Assembly: GCA_963818645.1 (NCBI GenBank)
Contig: CAWFTF010000012.1
Span: 168,443 to 232,442 of the forward strand
From: Gp6-AA40 sp963818645
GTDB lineage: Bacteria; Acidobacteriota; Vicinamibacteria; Vicinamibacterales; UBA2999
Length of the DNA stretch: 64,000 nt
Direction: 5' to 3'
Numbering within the stretch: position 1 is the first letter of the stretch; each line of letters starts with the position of its first letter. The notes beneath the pieces were generated by a model that saw only the letters and a list, made by a program, of their open reading frames with translations, was not told where the DNA came from and ran no database searches. A program made the translations under genes and the position numbers. This document shows positions 35,025 to 43,686 of the stretch, one piece after another.

Positions 35025-35609
35025 TCAGATTGAGTCCCGCTCGTCCCTGGCCCCCAGGTCCAGCCCGGCACCCCCCATCTGGATGTCATGTGCCTGAACC
35101 CGGTCCCGAAGCAGGCGCCTCGCCTGTCCATACAGAGGCCCTGGCACATCCAGCCGGCGGGCAATGCTCTTCACGTGGGAAATAAGCACGAGCGTAAGGG
35201 TAGGCTCTTCCTTCCACGACACCGCCGAGATCTCGGACCAGTTCATGAAACCGCTGTCCGACCAGACGCCGTCGCCATAGAAACCTCGGCGGATTTGCGT
35301 GCTCAACGGGAACATGTAGCCGTAGTAGATGAACATCATCGCCTCGCCGAAGATCGACCGTGGCGAGCGCCTGAGGACAAACGCCTCGATGATGAGCAGG
35401 ATTCCGAGCACCACGCCCAACGCCAGGCTGAAGCTGTAGTACTTCGGCTTCTCGCCTTTCCAGACGAGGAGGGCCGATCGCACGCGTCGTCGATACGCCC
35501 AGAGCAACGCACCGAGCCTGATGTTGGCGATCAGGAAGCCCAGGCCGAACAACAGCAACAGCCGCGGCGTCAGCCAGGCGATCAAGGGCACCAACTCCTG
35601 CGGAGTCAT
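35025..35609 (-). CDS. Small membrane protein of unknown function
   Basis: 194 residues. Helices: LIAWLTPRLLLLFGLGFLIA near residue 10, SFSLALGVVLGILLIIEAFV near 60, and a weaker one at FGEAMMFIYYGYMFPLS. A cytoplasmic or periplasmic C-terminal domain follows (YGDGVWSDSGFMNWSEISAV, SWKEEPTLTLVLISH), like a DUF5673-type fold with a PH-like strand pattern. I do not recognise a function. It stands alone between Ku and tdk. Confidence 0.7.
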   Translation of the reverse strand: MTPQELVPLIAWLTPRLLLLFGLGFLIANIRLGALLWAYRRRVRSALLVWKGEKPKYYSFSLALGVVLGILLIIEAFVLRRSPRSIFGEAMMFIYYGYMFPLSTQIRRGFYGDGVWSDSGFMNWSEISAVSWKEEPTLTLVLISHVKSIARRLDVPGPLYGQARRLLRDRVQAHDIQMGGAGLDLGARDERDSI

Positions 35610-35656
35610 GCGACCGGTTGTTATTCAACCGGGGTGCCCGAGTCAACCCTAAATGC

Positions 35657-36277
35657 CTAGGTGGCTTCTTTCGGCGCGATCGGAACGTGGATCTCGGGCG
35701 CGATCTGAGTCCGCGACAGATGCGGATCGAAGCAGCGACGGCAGCGTGCTTCATAGAGGCCCGCCGCGCCGACGAGCACCCGGTCGCCGCTCGCGACGAG
35801 TCGCTGCGTGTGGTTGGCAGGATTGCCGCACACCATGCAGATCGCGTGCGTTTTGGTGATGTACTCGGCGATGGCAAGCAGCTGCGGCATCGGCTCGAAC
35901 GGCTTGCCGAGGTAATCCTGATCCAGTCCGGCGACGATCACCCTGATGCCGCGATCGGCAAGCGCGCTGCACGCAGCGGGCAGACCGGCATCGAAGAACT
36001 GTCCTTCGTCGATGCCCACGACTTCCGTGTCTGGCGCAATCAGATCGAGCAGTTGCTGCGAGTTGTCGACAACCGTCGACTCCATCCGCATCTCACCATG
36101 CGACACGATGTCGTCGGTTGAATACCGGGTGTCGATGCGAGGCTTGAAGACCTGAACGCGCTGACGCGCGATTCGAGCGCGGCGCAGCCGGCGAATGAGC
36201 TCTTCGCTCTTGCCGCTGAACATGCTGCCGACGACGACTTCAATCCAGCCCTGATTGGGCTGGCGCACCACGTCCAT
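35657..36277 (-). CDS. tdk: Thymidine kinase
   Basis: 206 residues. The P-loop GSMFSGKS is at residues 17-24, the catalytic Glu is in VGIDEGQFFD, and the lasso/zinc region has CMVCGNPANH and EARCRRCF. It salvages thymidine to dTMP (type II, bacterial/eukaryotic cytosolic form). It is upstream of an AT-rich heptamer repeat, with EF-P on the same strand further upstream. Confidence 0.96.
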   Translation of the reverse strand: MDVVRQPNQGWIEVVVGSMFSGKSEELIRRLRRARIARQRVQVFKPRIDTRYSTDDIVSHGEMRMESTVVDNSQQLLDLIAPDTEVVGIDEGQFFDAGLPAACSALADRGIRVIVAGLDQDYLGKPFEPMPQLLAIAEYITKTHAICMVCGNPANHTQRLVASGDRVLVGAAGLYEARCRRCFDPHLSRTQIAPEIHVPIAPKEAT

Positions 36278-36283
36278 TGATGA

Positions 36284-36412
36284 TTACTCGATCTTTGATT
36301 ATTGATTGTTGGTGACTGTTGATTCGTGATCGGCGATTGGCTCAATCAACAATCGCAATTCAACGATCAACAACAATTCACCAATCAAAGATCACCAAAA
36401 TCAAAGATTCAG
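36284..36412. repeat. AT-rich heptamer-type inverted repeat
   Basis: Left arm 36290-36345 (TTTGATTATTGATTG, CTGTTGATTCG, GCGATTGG) faces right arm 36350-36410 (AATCAACAATCG, ACCAATCAAAGATC, AAATCAAAGATT). It fills the gap between the tdk start and efp stop and is markedly more AT-rich than the surrounding genes. Same architecture as the GC-rich loci but a different heptamer. Confidence 0.65.
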
Positions 36413-36414
36413 GT

Positions 36415-36978
36415 TCACGCCCGCGACAGGTATTCTCCTGTATCCGTGCTGACGCGAATCAGATCGCCCGAATTCACGAACGGCGGCACCTGCACGACAA
36501 GTCCGGTCTCGAGCGTCGCCGGCTTGACCTGCGCGCTTGCCGTGGCGCCCTTGATGCCCGGAGCCGTGTCGGTCACTTTCAGGTCCACGGTTTGTGGCAA
36601 CTCGATGCCAACCGGCTCGGTGCCGTAGAACTCGACCGAGATCGTCATCTCCGACTTGAGGTAGTTCACCGACTCCCCCAGCGCTTCGCTCGAGATGTGG
36701 GTCTGGTCGAATGTCACGGTGTCCATGAAGCAGTAGGCGTCACCGTCCTGATAGAGGTACTGCATCTGGCGCTCATCGAGCGTGGCGCGCTCGACCGTAT
36801 CCTCCGACCGGAGCTTCTGATCCGACAGCGTCCCGTTGCGGATGTTCCGGAGCTTGATGCGCACGAAACCGCGCAGGTTGCCAGGGGTGACGTGCTGGAG
36901 TTCGAGGACCCGGAACAGGTCCTGCTCCATCTTGACCAGCATGCCCTTCTTCAGTCGCGTTGCTTGTAGAGAAGCCAT
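36415..36978 (-). CDS. efp: Elongation factor P with Asn at the tip position
   Basis: 187 residues starting MASLQATRLKKGMLVKMEQD; an upstream in-frame extension to 37014 is unlikely. Domains: KOW-like N-terminal, then two OB domains ending SGDLIRVSTDTGEYLSRA. The protein relieves ribosome stalling at polyproline. In the domain I tip, TPGNLRGFVR places Asn at residue 34, where E. coli has the modified Lys34. Known Lys (EpmAB) or Arg (EarP) modification therefore cannot act here. No modification enzyme is seen in the window. A TonB nearby with ten consecutive prolines would be a natural client. Confidence 0.95.
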   Translation of the reverse strand: MASLQATRLKKGMLVKMEQDLFRVLELQHVTPGNLRGFVRIKLRNIRNGTLSDQKLRSEDTVERATLDERQMQYLYQDGDAYCFMDTVTFDQTHISSEALGESVNYLKSEMTISVEFYGTEPVGIELPQTVDLKVTDTAPGIKGATASAQVKPATLETGLVVQVPPFVNSGDLIRVSTDTGEYLSRA

Positions 36979-37073
36979 AAATGTCGTTTGTAGAACCTTT
37001 CGATCGTAGCACATCGACTGCGACTGACCCGGAGGCCGGGATCCCTGGTCCGGCCTCTAAGAGCTGAAGTCCC

Positions 37074-37129
37074 TCCGAATCCCGAATCCCGAATCCCGGA
37101 GTCCCGGATCCCGGATCCCAAGTCCCGTG
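37074..37129. repeat. Heptamer repeat (CGAATCC/CGGATCC type)
   Basis: Seven units in register (CGAATCC, CGAATCC, CGAATCC, CGGAGTC, CCGGATC, CCGGATC, CCAAGTC), a few bases before the Hsp20 gene at 37143. It sits in the divergent gap upstream of efp. Confidence 0.75.
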
Positions 37130-37142
37130 GTACGATCCCGCC

Positions 37143-37544
37143 GTGGCTTTCGTACGCTGGGATCCTCTTCAGGATCTGCTGGCCGCCCAGCAGCGAATCG
37201 CGCGCCTTGCCACCGCACCGAGCGGGTGGACCCCGGCAGTCGACGTGTTCGAGACACCGGATCGGTACGTGGTGATGATGGAGCTGCCTGGACTCACCCA
37301 GGACGATGTGCAGCTGCAGCACCATGAAGGGCGCCTGACCGTTTCGGGGACACGCCGTGAGCGTGAATCAACCTGCGAACAGTTCCACCGAATCGAACGA
37401 GGGCACGGCGATTTCAGCCGCACCTTTCAACTGCCCCTGCCGATCGACGCGGAACGCATCACTGCAGATCTTCGCGACGGAGTGCTCACGGTGACGTGTC
37501 CTAAATCGTCCGATCCGTCCGTGCGCCGGATTCAGATCGGCTGA
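37143..37544 (+). CDS. Hsp20/alpha-crystallin small heat-shock protein (copy 2)
   Basis: 133 residues from GTG 37143. The alpha-crystallin domain covers most of the protein: PAVDVFETPDRYVVMMELPG, LTQDDVQLQHHEGRLTVSGT, and RTFQLPLPIDAERITADLRD. It is only distantly similar to copy 1 at 28248-28742. It is likely co-transcribed with the DegP-like protease starting six bases after it, giving a small protein-quality-control unit. Confidence 0.93.
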   Translation: MAFVRWDPLQDLLAAQQRIARLATAPSGWTPAVDVFETPDRYVVMMELPGLTQDDVQLQHHEGRLTVSGTRRERESTCEQFHRIERGHGDFSRTFQLPLPIDAERITADLRDGVLTVTCPKSSDPSVRRIQIG

Positions 37545-37549
37545 TCGCA

Positions 37550-38726
37550 ATGACTCGCCGCTTCTCGACCATCCTGCTCGTGCTCGTCAGCTTCGCGGCC
37601 GGACTCCTGCTGGCGAATCGCAGTGCGAGAGTCTACGGAAGCAGTCGCTCAGGCACCGGCACCGAGCCGGCCCACTGTCGCGACGCCCGTGGCAGTCACG
37701 TCTCCGGCCGGGACACTCACCGATTTCAGTCGCATCGCCGAGCGGATAATCCCGGCTGTCGTCAACATCTCATCCCAACAAGTCGTGCGGCGGCAGGCGC
37801 CAGTCGACCCGTTCTTCAGCCAGTTCTTCGGCGCTCCCGACGAGATCTTCGGCTCGCGCCGCGGAGTCGAAAACAGCCTCGGCTCCGGTGTCATTGTCAG
37901 CAGCGACGGCTTCATCCTCACAAACAACCACGTCGTCACTGGTGAAGCACGTCGAGTGACGATCGAGCAACTCGACGTGACGGTCGCGCTCGCGGACAAG
38001 CGCGAGGTACGCGCCGATGTCGTGGGCGTGGATCCGGCGACGGACCTCGCCGTGCTGAAGATCGGCGCGAAGAATCTTCCGACGATCCCGTGGGGAGACT
38101 CCTCGAAACTCAAGGTCGCCGAGTGGGTGCTCGCCGTCGGCAATCCTTATCAGTTGAGCCAGACCGTCACGCTTGGCATCGTGTCGGCCGTGGGTCGAAC
38201 GAACCTTGGCGTCTCGTCGTACGAGGATTTCATTCAGACCGACGCCGCGATCAATCCTGGAAACTCCGGCGGTGCGCTGGTGAACGCGCGTGGCGAGCTG
38301 GTCGGCATCAACACGGTGATCTTCAGCCAGAGTGGCGGATATCAGGGAATCGGCTTCGCTGTCTCGAGCAACCTGGCGAAGCGCGTCGTCAGCGATCTGC
38401 AGCAGTACCAGGAAGTTCGACGCGGCACGATGGGGCCGGATCAGTACGTGCCGCTCTCGACGCGGATGGCCGAGGAATTCGGCGCGCCAGATACGCGGGG
38501 CGCGCTCGTCTATCGCATGTCGAGATCATCACCCGCGTATCAGAACGGCCTGCGACCGGGAGACGTCGTGGTCGCGTTCAATGGCACGCCGGTCGACGAT
38601 CCCGGCCATCTTTCGCGGATGGTGTCGGACGCCAGAATCGGAAGCACGGCGCTGGTCACCGTGATTCGCGAGGGGCGTCGGGTCGAGTTGAAGATTCCGA
38701 TCGTGCGCGTGCCGAAGACCAACTAG
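37550..38726 (+). CDS. DegP/HtrA-like trypsin-type serine protease (one frameshift)
   Basis: About 391 residues when corrected. The N-terminus MTRRFSTILLVLVSFAAGLL is a signal anchor in one frame. One base near 37625-37640 moves the reading to VAQAPAPSRPTVATPVAVTS and the rest. The catalytic triad is His in ILTNNHVV, Asp in PATDLAVLKIG and Ser in NPGNSGGALVN. One PDZ domain lies at the C-terminus (GALVYRMSRSSPAYQNGLRP, GDVVVAFNGTPVD). Periplasmic protein quality control. The frameshift lies in the linker, so an indel error is plausible. Confidence 0.88.
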
Positions 38727-38728
38727 CG

Positions 38729-39979
38729 CTAGACGCCGTGGCCGTATCCCGACTCGTGGATCGCCGGCTGCGCCGCCGACGGCGTATCGAACGGATCGAC
38801 GGCGTCGTGTGACACCGGGTGCTCGGCCCGGACGCGTGCGATGACGGTGCGAATATCCTGATCGGTCAGGACTTTCCTGTCGTCGGCGATCGCCATCAGG
38901 CCTCGATACACGTCGACCAGTTCATCTCCGTCCAACTGGAAACCCAGATCGGCGCAGCGTCGCTGCACCGCATGACGGCCCGAGTGCTTGCCGAGGACCA
39001 GCGGATTCCACGGCGCACCGACGTCCTCGGCACGCATGATCTCGTAGGTCCGGCGATCCTTGAGCATGCCGTCCTGGTGAATGCCCGCCTCGTGCGCGAA
39101 TGCATTGCGACCGACGACGGCCTTGTTCACCTGCACGCCCTGACCCGTGAGTTTCGTGAGCATCTCGCTCGACGGGTAGATCTCCTTGGTCTGGACGCTG
39201 GTCGTGAACGGCATGTGATCGGCGCGGATGCGCAGCGTCATCACGATCTCTTCGAGCGCTGCGTTTCCCGCTCGCTCACCGATTCCGTTGACCGTGCATT
39301 CCACCTGACGCGCACCACCCTGAATCGCAGCGAGAGAGTTGGCGACGGCGAGGCCGAGATCGTCGTGACAGTGCGTGCTGAAGATCACCTTGTCGGAATC
39401 GGGGATGGCCGCACGAATTCGCTCGAAGAAGGCGCGAGTCTCGTCCGGCGTGTTGTATCCGACGGTGTCAGGCAGGTTGATCGTGGTCGCGCCAACGGCA
39501 ATCACCGATTCCACGACCTTGCACAGGAAGTCGAAGTCGCTGCGAGTGGCGTCCTCCGCAGAGAACTGCACGTCGTCCGTATGCTGACGAGCAAAGCGTA
39601 CGGAGTCGACCGCCGCCTCGAGGCACTGCTCGCGCGACATGTGCAGCTTCACCTTCAGGTGAAGGTCTGACGTCGCGATGAACGTGTGAATGCGTCCCTG
39701 CGCGGCCGGTTTGATCGCCCACACGGCCTTCTCGAGATCGGCACGATGACAACGCGCCAGGCACGCGATCACAGGACGACGGATCTCCGTGGCGATCTGA
39801 CGGACAGCCTCGGCATCGGCGGGAGAGGCAATCGGGAACCCCGCTTCGATGATGTCCACGCCGAGAGCGTCGATCTGGCGCGCCAGCTGTAGCTTCTCGG
39901 CCGGCCGGAGCGAGAATCCGGGTGCCTGCTCGCCATCGCGGAGCGTGGTGTCGAAAACGCGGACGTGGTTATCAGCCAT
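38729..39979 (-). CDS. leuA: 2-isopropylmalate synthase-family enzyme without the regulatory domain
   Basis: 416 residues. The catalytic TIM barrel is intact: RVFDTTLRDGEQAPGFSL, IEAGFPIASPADAE, FSTHCHDDLGLAVANSL (metal-binding HxH), and NGIGERAGNAALEEIVM. The LeuA C-terminal allosteric domain (about 100 residues) is missing after the short accessory domain, since ordinary LeuA is 500 or more residues. It makes 2-isopropylmalate from 2-oxoisovalerate and acetyl-CoA. Clustering with leuCD (across an intervening lysR) supports LeuA, but a homocitrate synthase-like role is possible. Confidence 0.9.
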   Translation of the reverse strand: MADNHVRVFDTTLRDGEQAPGFSLRPAEKLQLARQIDALGVDIIEAGFPIASPADAEAVRQIATEIRRPVIACLARCHRADLEKAVWAIKPAAQGRIHTFIATSDLHLKVKLHMSREQCLEAAVDSVRFARQHTDDVQFSAEDATRSDFDFLCKVVESVIAVGATTINLPDTVGYNTPDETRAFFERIRAAIPDSDKVIFSTHCHDDLGLAVANSLAAIQGGARQVECTVNGIGERAGNAALEEIVMTLRIRADHMPFTTSVQTKEIYPSSEMLTKLTGQGVQVNKAVVGRNAFAHEAGIHQDGMLKDRRTYEIMRAEDVGAPWNPLVLGKHSGRHAVQRRCADLGFQLDGDELVDVYRGLMAIADDRKVLTDQDIRTVIARVRAEHPVSHDAVDPFDTPSAAQPAIHESGYGHGV

Positions 39980-40102
39980 GGGATATTTCCCCTCGCATGC
40001 CAGTAAACGCGACTGGTCCCGTTAATGTCAAACTGATAATTATTCTGTTTGGATTATGATCCCTTATCTTGGAGGGACCCCGCCAGCTCACCCGGAGTGT
40101 TC
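39980..40102. promoter_or_regulatory. Divergent leuA / lysR control region
   Basis: 123 bp between the two divergent starts, containing an AT-rich palindrome-like segment (AACTGATAATTATTCTG, GGATTATGATCCCT). T-N11-A LysR boxes are plausible here, in the usual place for a LysR regulator acting on the divergent gene. No individual site is proven. Confidence 0.4.
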
Positions 40103-40996
40103 GTGGAACTGAGTGAATTACGCGTATTTTTGAAGGTTGCGGCCGAACGGAGCTTCTCCCGGGCGGCCATGAAGCTCCACCGGACCCAGCCGGCAGTCAG
40201 CCAGGCGGTCCGCCGCCTGGAGGAGACCGTCGGGGAGCGCCTGTTCGACCGGGCCACCAAGGACGCCTCCCTGACCGAGGCCGGACGCCTTCTCAGGGAT
40301 TACGCCGAGCGCCTGCTCCGTCTGTCTGAAGAGGCTGAGGGCGCGGTGAAAGACCTGCGCGACCTGCGGCGCGGGAGGGTCCTGATTGGCGCCAACGAAG
40401 CCTCGGTCCATGCCGTGTTGCCGCTCATCGCCAAGTTCCGTGAGGCGCATCCGCTGGTCCACGTCGATGTGCGCCGTATCCCCGCCCGCCAGGTCGGCGC
40501 GGAAGTCGCGCAAGGGAGTCTCGATTTCGGTGTGCTGACGTTTCAGCCTGCCGAGACCGGACTGAGTTCAATCGTTCTCGGCCAGGACGAGCTCGTGATG
40601 CTCGTCCACCCGTCGCACGCGCTCGCGCAGAGTCGAGAAGTCACCTTGTCCGAGTGCGCGCGCCAGACGGTGATCGCGCACAACGATCCATCGCACGTAC
40701 GCGATCGCGTCCTGCGGCTGTTCGAGCAGCATCACATTCCTGCCAACATCCTGGTGTCGCTGCCGAGCCTCGAGGGGATCAAGCGCGCCGTCGCGATGCA
40801 GATGGGTGTCGCGCTTCTGCCGCGACGATGTGCCGAGTCAGAGATCGTGCGCGGTGAGCTCGTGGCGCTCGCGATGCCGGAGATTCGTCTGCGACGGCAG
40901 GTGCGGCTCGTGTATCGGAAAGGCGGCGAACGCTCGCACGCCTCCACTGCGTTTTTGGCGCAACTCGACGAGAAGAAACGTCACGCCTCGGTGTAA
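40103..40996 (+). CDS. LysR-family transcriptional regulator
   Basis: 297 residues from GTG 40103 (VELSELRVFLKVAAERSF), with CGGAG upstream; an earlier TTG-initiated frame is less likely. The HTH is at residues 15-40 (RAAMKLHRTQPAVSQAVRRL), followed by a periplasmic-binding-like effector domain (GRVLIGANEASVHAVLPLIA). It is divergent from leuA and next to leuCD, so it probably controls leucine biosynthesis. The inducer may be 2-isopropylmalate by analogy to LeuO/BenM-type circuits; this is inference. Confidence 0.9.
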   Translation: MELSELRVFLKVAAERSFSRAAMKLHRTQPAVSQAVRRLEETVGERLFDRATKDASLTEAGRLLRDYAERLLRLSEEAEGAVKDLRDLRRGRVLIGANEASVHAVLPLIAKFREAHPLVHVDVRRIPARQVGAEVAQGSLDFGVLTFQPAETGLSSIVLGQDELVMLVHPSHALAQSREVTLSECARQTVIAHNDPSHVRDRVLRLFEQHHIPANILVSLPSLEGIKRAVAMQMGVALLPRRCAESEIVRGELVALAMPEIRLRRQVRLVYRKGGERSHASTAFLAQLDEKKRHASV

Positions 40997-41021
40997 CGGC
41001 GGGCCTCAGGCCTGCCGATGA

Positions 41022-41621
41022 TCAGAATCCGGCGACGTACGGAAGACGCGCCGCCTTTGCGTTGACTTCCTCGTAGCGGTCGAGCAGCAGACCCGTCGTG
41101 TCCCACGCGCCCGTCGCGAACGCGTCGCGGACATTAGGTGGCAGGGACACCGAGCATCGGAATTCGCCGGCCTCGCACGTTCCGGCCGTCAGATCGATCC
41201 TGAGCTCTGTTCCAGGGTTTCTCTCGACCAGATCCTGCAGTGCCTTGATGTCCGCTGGTGACGCCGTCACGCACGGCATGCCGATCATCGCGGAGTTGCC
41301 GAAGAAGATCTCGGCAAACGACTCGCCGACGATCGCCTGGATGCCCCAGCGCCGAATCGCCTGCGGCGCATGCTCGCGCGACGACCCGCAGCCGAAGTTG
41401 CTGTTGACCAGCATGATCGACGCACCTTGGTACGCGGGCACATCGAAGGTGTGGCGATTGTGCCCGGGCCCGCCCATCTTGCGATCGTCCTCGAAGAGAT
41501 GCGTCTCCATGCCGTCGAACGTAATCGCGCGCAGGAAGCGCGCGGGCACGATGCGGTCGGTGTCGATGTCGTTGCCGCGCATCGGAATCGCACGGCCGGT
41601 GATCGTCGTGATGCGCTGCAT
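41022..41621 (-). CDS. leuD: 3-isopropylmalate dehydratase small subunit
   Basis: 199 residues, the normal length. Motifs: RGNDIDTDRIVPARFL, FGCGSSREHAPQAIRRWGI, VGESFAEIFFGNSAMIGMPC. It forms the isomerase with LeuC, converting 2- to 3-isopropylmalate. Its ATG shares one base with the leuC stop (TGATG), so translation is coupled. Confidence 0.96.
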   Translation of the reverse strand: MQRITTITGRAIPMRGNDIDTDRIVPARFLRAITFDGMETHLFEDDRKMGGPGHNRHTFDVPAYQGASIMLVNSNFGCGSSREHAPQAIRRWGIQAIVGESFAEIFFGNSAMIGMPCVTASPADIKALQDLVERNPGTELRIDLTAGTCEAGEFRCSVSLPPNVRDAFATGAWDTTGLLLDRYEEVNAKAARLPYVAGF

Positions 41622-43015
41622 CAGTCCAACTCCCGCACGTCCATCACTTCCCCGGCCACGGCCGCAGCGGCCACCATCGCAGGGCTCATGAGCAACGTTC
41701 GTCCCGTCGGGCTTCCCTGCCGGCCCTTGAAGTTGCGGTTCGACGACGATGCGCACACCTGATCGCCTTCGAGCTTGTCCGGATTCATGCCCAGGCACAT
41801 CGAGCAACCGGCGCTGCGCCACTCGAACCCTGCCGCGCGAAACACCTCGTCCAGGCCTTCCCTCTCCGCCGCTCTCGCGACGCCGACCGACCCGGGCACG
41901 ACGAGCGCCTTCACATGTTTCGCCACGTGCTTGCCTTTGACGATGAGCGCAGCTTCGCGGAGATCGGACAGACGTCCATTCGTGCACGAGCCGATGAATG
42001 CGACGTCAACCTTCATCCCTTCGATCGGCTGACCGGCAGTGAGGCCCATGTAACTCAACGCGTCCGACACCGCCTTTGGATCGCTGGCACCTGCGGGCGC
42101 AGGCACGCGATCGTGCACACCAATCGACTGTTCAGGGTTCACGCCCCACGTCACGATCGGGGTCAACTCACCCGCCTTGATCTCCACATCATCGTCGTAG
42201 GACGCATCCGCATCGGACGCGATCGACTTCCACCACGCGCGCGCGCGCTCGAACGCGTCGCCCTGGGGCGCAAAAGGCCGCCCCTTCATGTACTCGAAGG
42301 TCGTCTCGTCCGGGTTGACATAACCGACGCGGGCGCCGCCCTCGATCGACATGTTGCAGATCGTCATGCGCTCGTCCATCGACATGCGATCCACGACGTC
42401 TCCGGCGTACTCGTAGGCGTACCCGTTGCCACCTCGCACGCCGAGCCGCTGGATGATTGCAAGGATGACGTCCTTCGCGTAGACGCCTTTCGGCAGCGCA
42501 CCGGTCACGCGGATGCGGCGCACCTTGAGCGGCTCGAGCGCCAGGCACTGCGAGGCGAGCACGTCTCGTACCTGCGACGTGCCGATGCCGAATGCGACTG
42601 CGCCGAACGCGCCGTGTGTCGAGGTATGGCTGTCGCCGCACGCGATCGTCATGCCGGGCTGCGTCAATCCGAGCTCCGGTCCGATCACGTGCACGATGCC
42701 CTGTCGATCGTCGCCGAGACCAGCAAAGCGAAGACCGAACTCGCGCACGTTGCGTTCGAGCGAGGCCATCATGTCTTCAGCCATCACGTCGATGAACGGG
42801 CGCGTCCGCACTTTCGTCGGCACGATGTGATCGACGGTGGCGAATGTGCGATCCGGGCGCGCGATCGTCCAGCCGTTGCGGCGCAGCTCGTCGAATGCCT
42901 GTGGCGAGGTGACCTCGTGCACGAGGTGCAGACCGATAAAGAGCTGCGTCTGCCCCGTCGGCAACTGGCGAACCGTGTGGAGATCCCACACCTTCTTGAG
43001 CAGTGTTGTTCCCAT
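41621..43015 (-). CDS. leuC: 3-isopropylmalate dehydratase large subunit
   Basis: 464 residues. Aconitase fold with iron-sulfur cysteines in FIGSCTNGRLSD and SAGCSMCLGMNPD. Other signatures are CGDSHTSTHGAFGAVAFGIG and ICNMSIEGGARVGYVNPDET. It acts with LeuD; leuB is not in the window. The ATG is at 43015, with no strong Shine-Dalgarno sequence visible. Confidence 0.97.
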   Translation of the reverse strand: MGTTLLKKVWDLHTVRQLPTGQTQLFIGLHLVHEVTSPQAFDELRRNGWTIARPDRTFATVDHIVPTKVRTRPFIDVMAEDMMASLERNVREFGLRFAGLGDDRQGIVHVIGPELGLTQPGMTIACGDSHTSTHGAFGAVAFGIGTSQVRDVLASQCLALEPLKVRRIRVTGALPKGVYAKDVILAIIQRLGVRGGNGYAYEYAGDVVDRMSMDERMTICNMSIEGGARVGYVNPDETTFEYMKGRPFAPQGDAFERARAWWKSIASDADASYDDDVEIKAGELTPIVTWGVNPEQSIGVHDRVPAPAGASDPKAVSDALSYMGLTAGQPIEGMKVDVAFIGSCTNGRLSDLREAALIVKGKHVAKHVKALVVPGSVGVARAAEREGLDEVFRAAGFEWRSAGCSMCLGMNPDKLEGDQVCASSSNRNFKGRQGSPTGRTLLMSPAMVAAAAVAGEVMDVRELD

Positions 43016-43055
43016 CAGAGTCGATGCACCCTCATCCTAGCATCCCCCTTTGCCC

Positions 43056-43589
43056 TTACTTCTTCCCCGACACCGACGGGTGCCCGGCGAGCGAGCATCG
43101 CCACGGACGCTCGGCGCCGACCCGGATGCCAATCCTTCGGCTCCACGCGATCGTGCCTCCGGAGAGCCCGCGGTCCTCGATCCAGAGTGGCGTCCGGGTC
43201 AGGTCTGAACGGTTCTGCTTGAGCGTGATGCCGAGCGCCTGCGTCAGATTCCCCGGTCCGCGGCACAAAGCGGCTTCGTCAGTGCGTCCGTCGGCTCGCG
43301 CTCGTCGTCGCGTCATCAGTTCGATGCCGTCGAGCGGCGCGAGCGCGCGAATGAGGACGGCCGCCGGAGAGCCCTCCGCCTCCGTCACGGCATTCACCAG
43401 GTTGTGGATACCGTAGTTCAGGTACACGTACGCGTAGCCCGGCGGACCGTAGAGCGGCGCATTCCGTTGTGTGGGCCCCGGTGCTGCGTGACACGCAGGA
43501 TCGTCTTCGCCGATGTAGGCCTCGACTTCGACGATCATCCCGGCGGCGATTCCCGCACGCGTCTCGTGCACGAGGACTTTGCCGATCAA
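43056..43589 (-). CDS. 3-methyladenine DNA glycosylase (AAG/MPG family)
   Basis: 177 residues from TTG 43589. Motifs: IVEVEAYIGEDDPACHAAPG with the catalytic Glu, QRNAPLYGPPGYAYVYLNYG, LCRGPGNLTQALGI. It excises alkylated bases. The frame is open further upstream and would add LTRSFYERPTLTVASE, the family's usual N-terminus (to about 43637). No ATG or GTG lies there and a palindrome stands just beyond, so the real start may have been altered. The true start is probably upstream of 43589. Confidence 0.88.
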   Translation of the reverse strand: MIGKVLVHETRAGIAAGMIVEVEAYIGEDDPACHAAPGPTQRNAPLYGPPGYAYVYLNYGIHNLVNAVTEAEGSPAAVLIRALAPLDGIELMTRRRARADGRTDEAALCRGPGNLTQALGITLKQNRSDLTRTPLWIEDRGLSGGTIAWSRRIGIRVGAERPWRCSLAGHPSVSGKK

Positions 43590-43624
43590 CTCGGAGGCGA
43601 CGGTGAGGGTGGGTCTCTCGTAGA

Positions 43625-43679
43625 ACGATCGTGTCAGGAGGGTCGGGGGTCATTTAAAGAGGACGCTCCGACCCCTTTC
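43625..43679. repeat. REP-like palindrome (GGGGTC..GACCCC type)
   Basis: GGTCGGGGGTCATTTAAAG faces ACGCTCCGACCCCTTT between uvrA and the glycosylase gene. A short GGGGTCAGACCCC palindrome at 50551-50563 shares the core. It resembles REP sequences, but no REP-associated transposase is seen. Confidence 0.5.
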
Positions 43680-43686
43680 ATCGACG

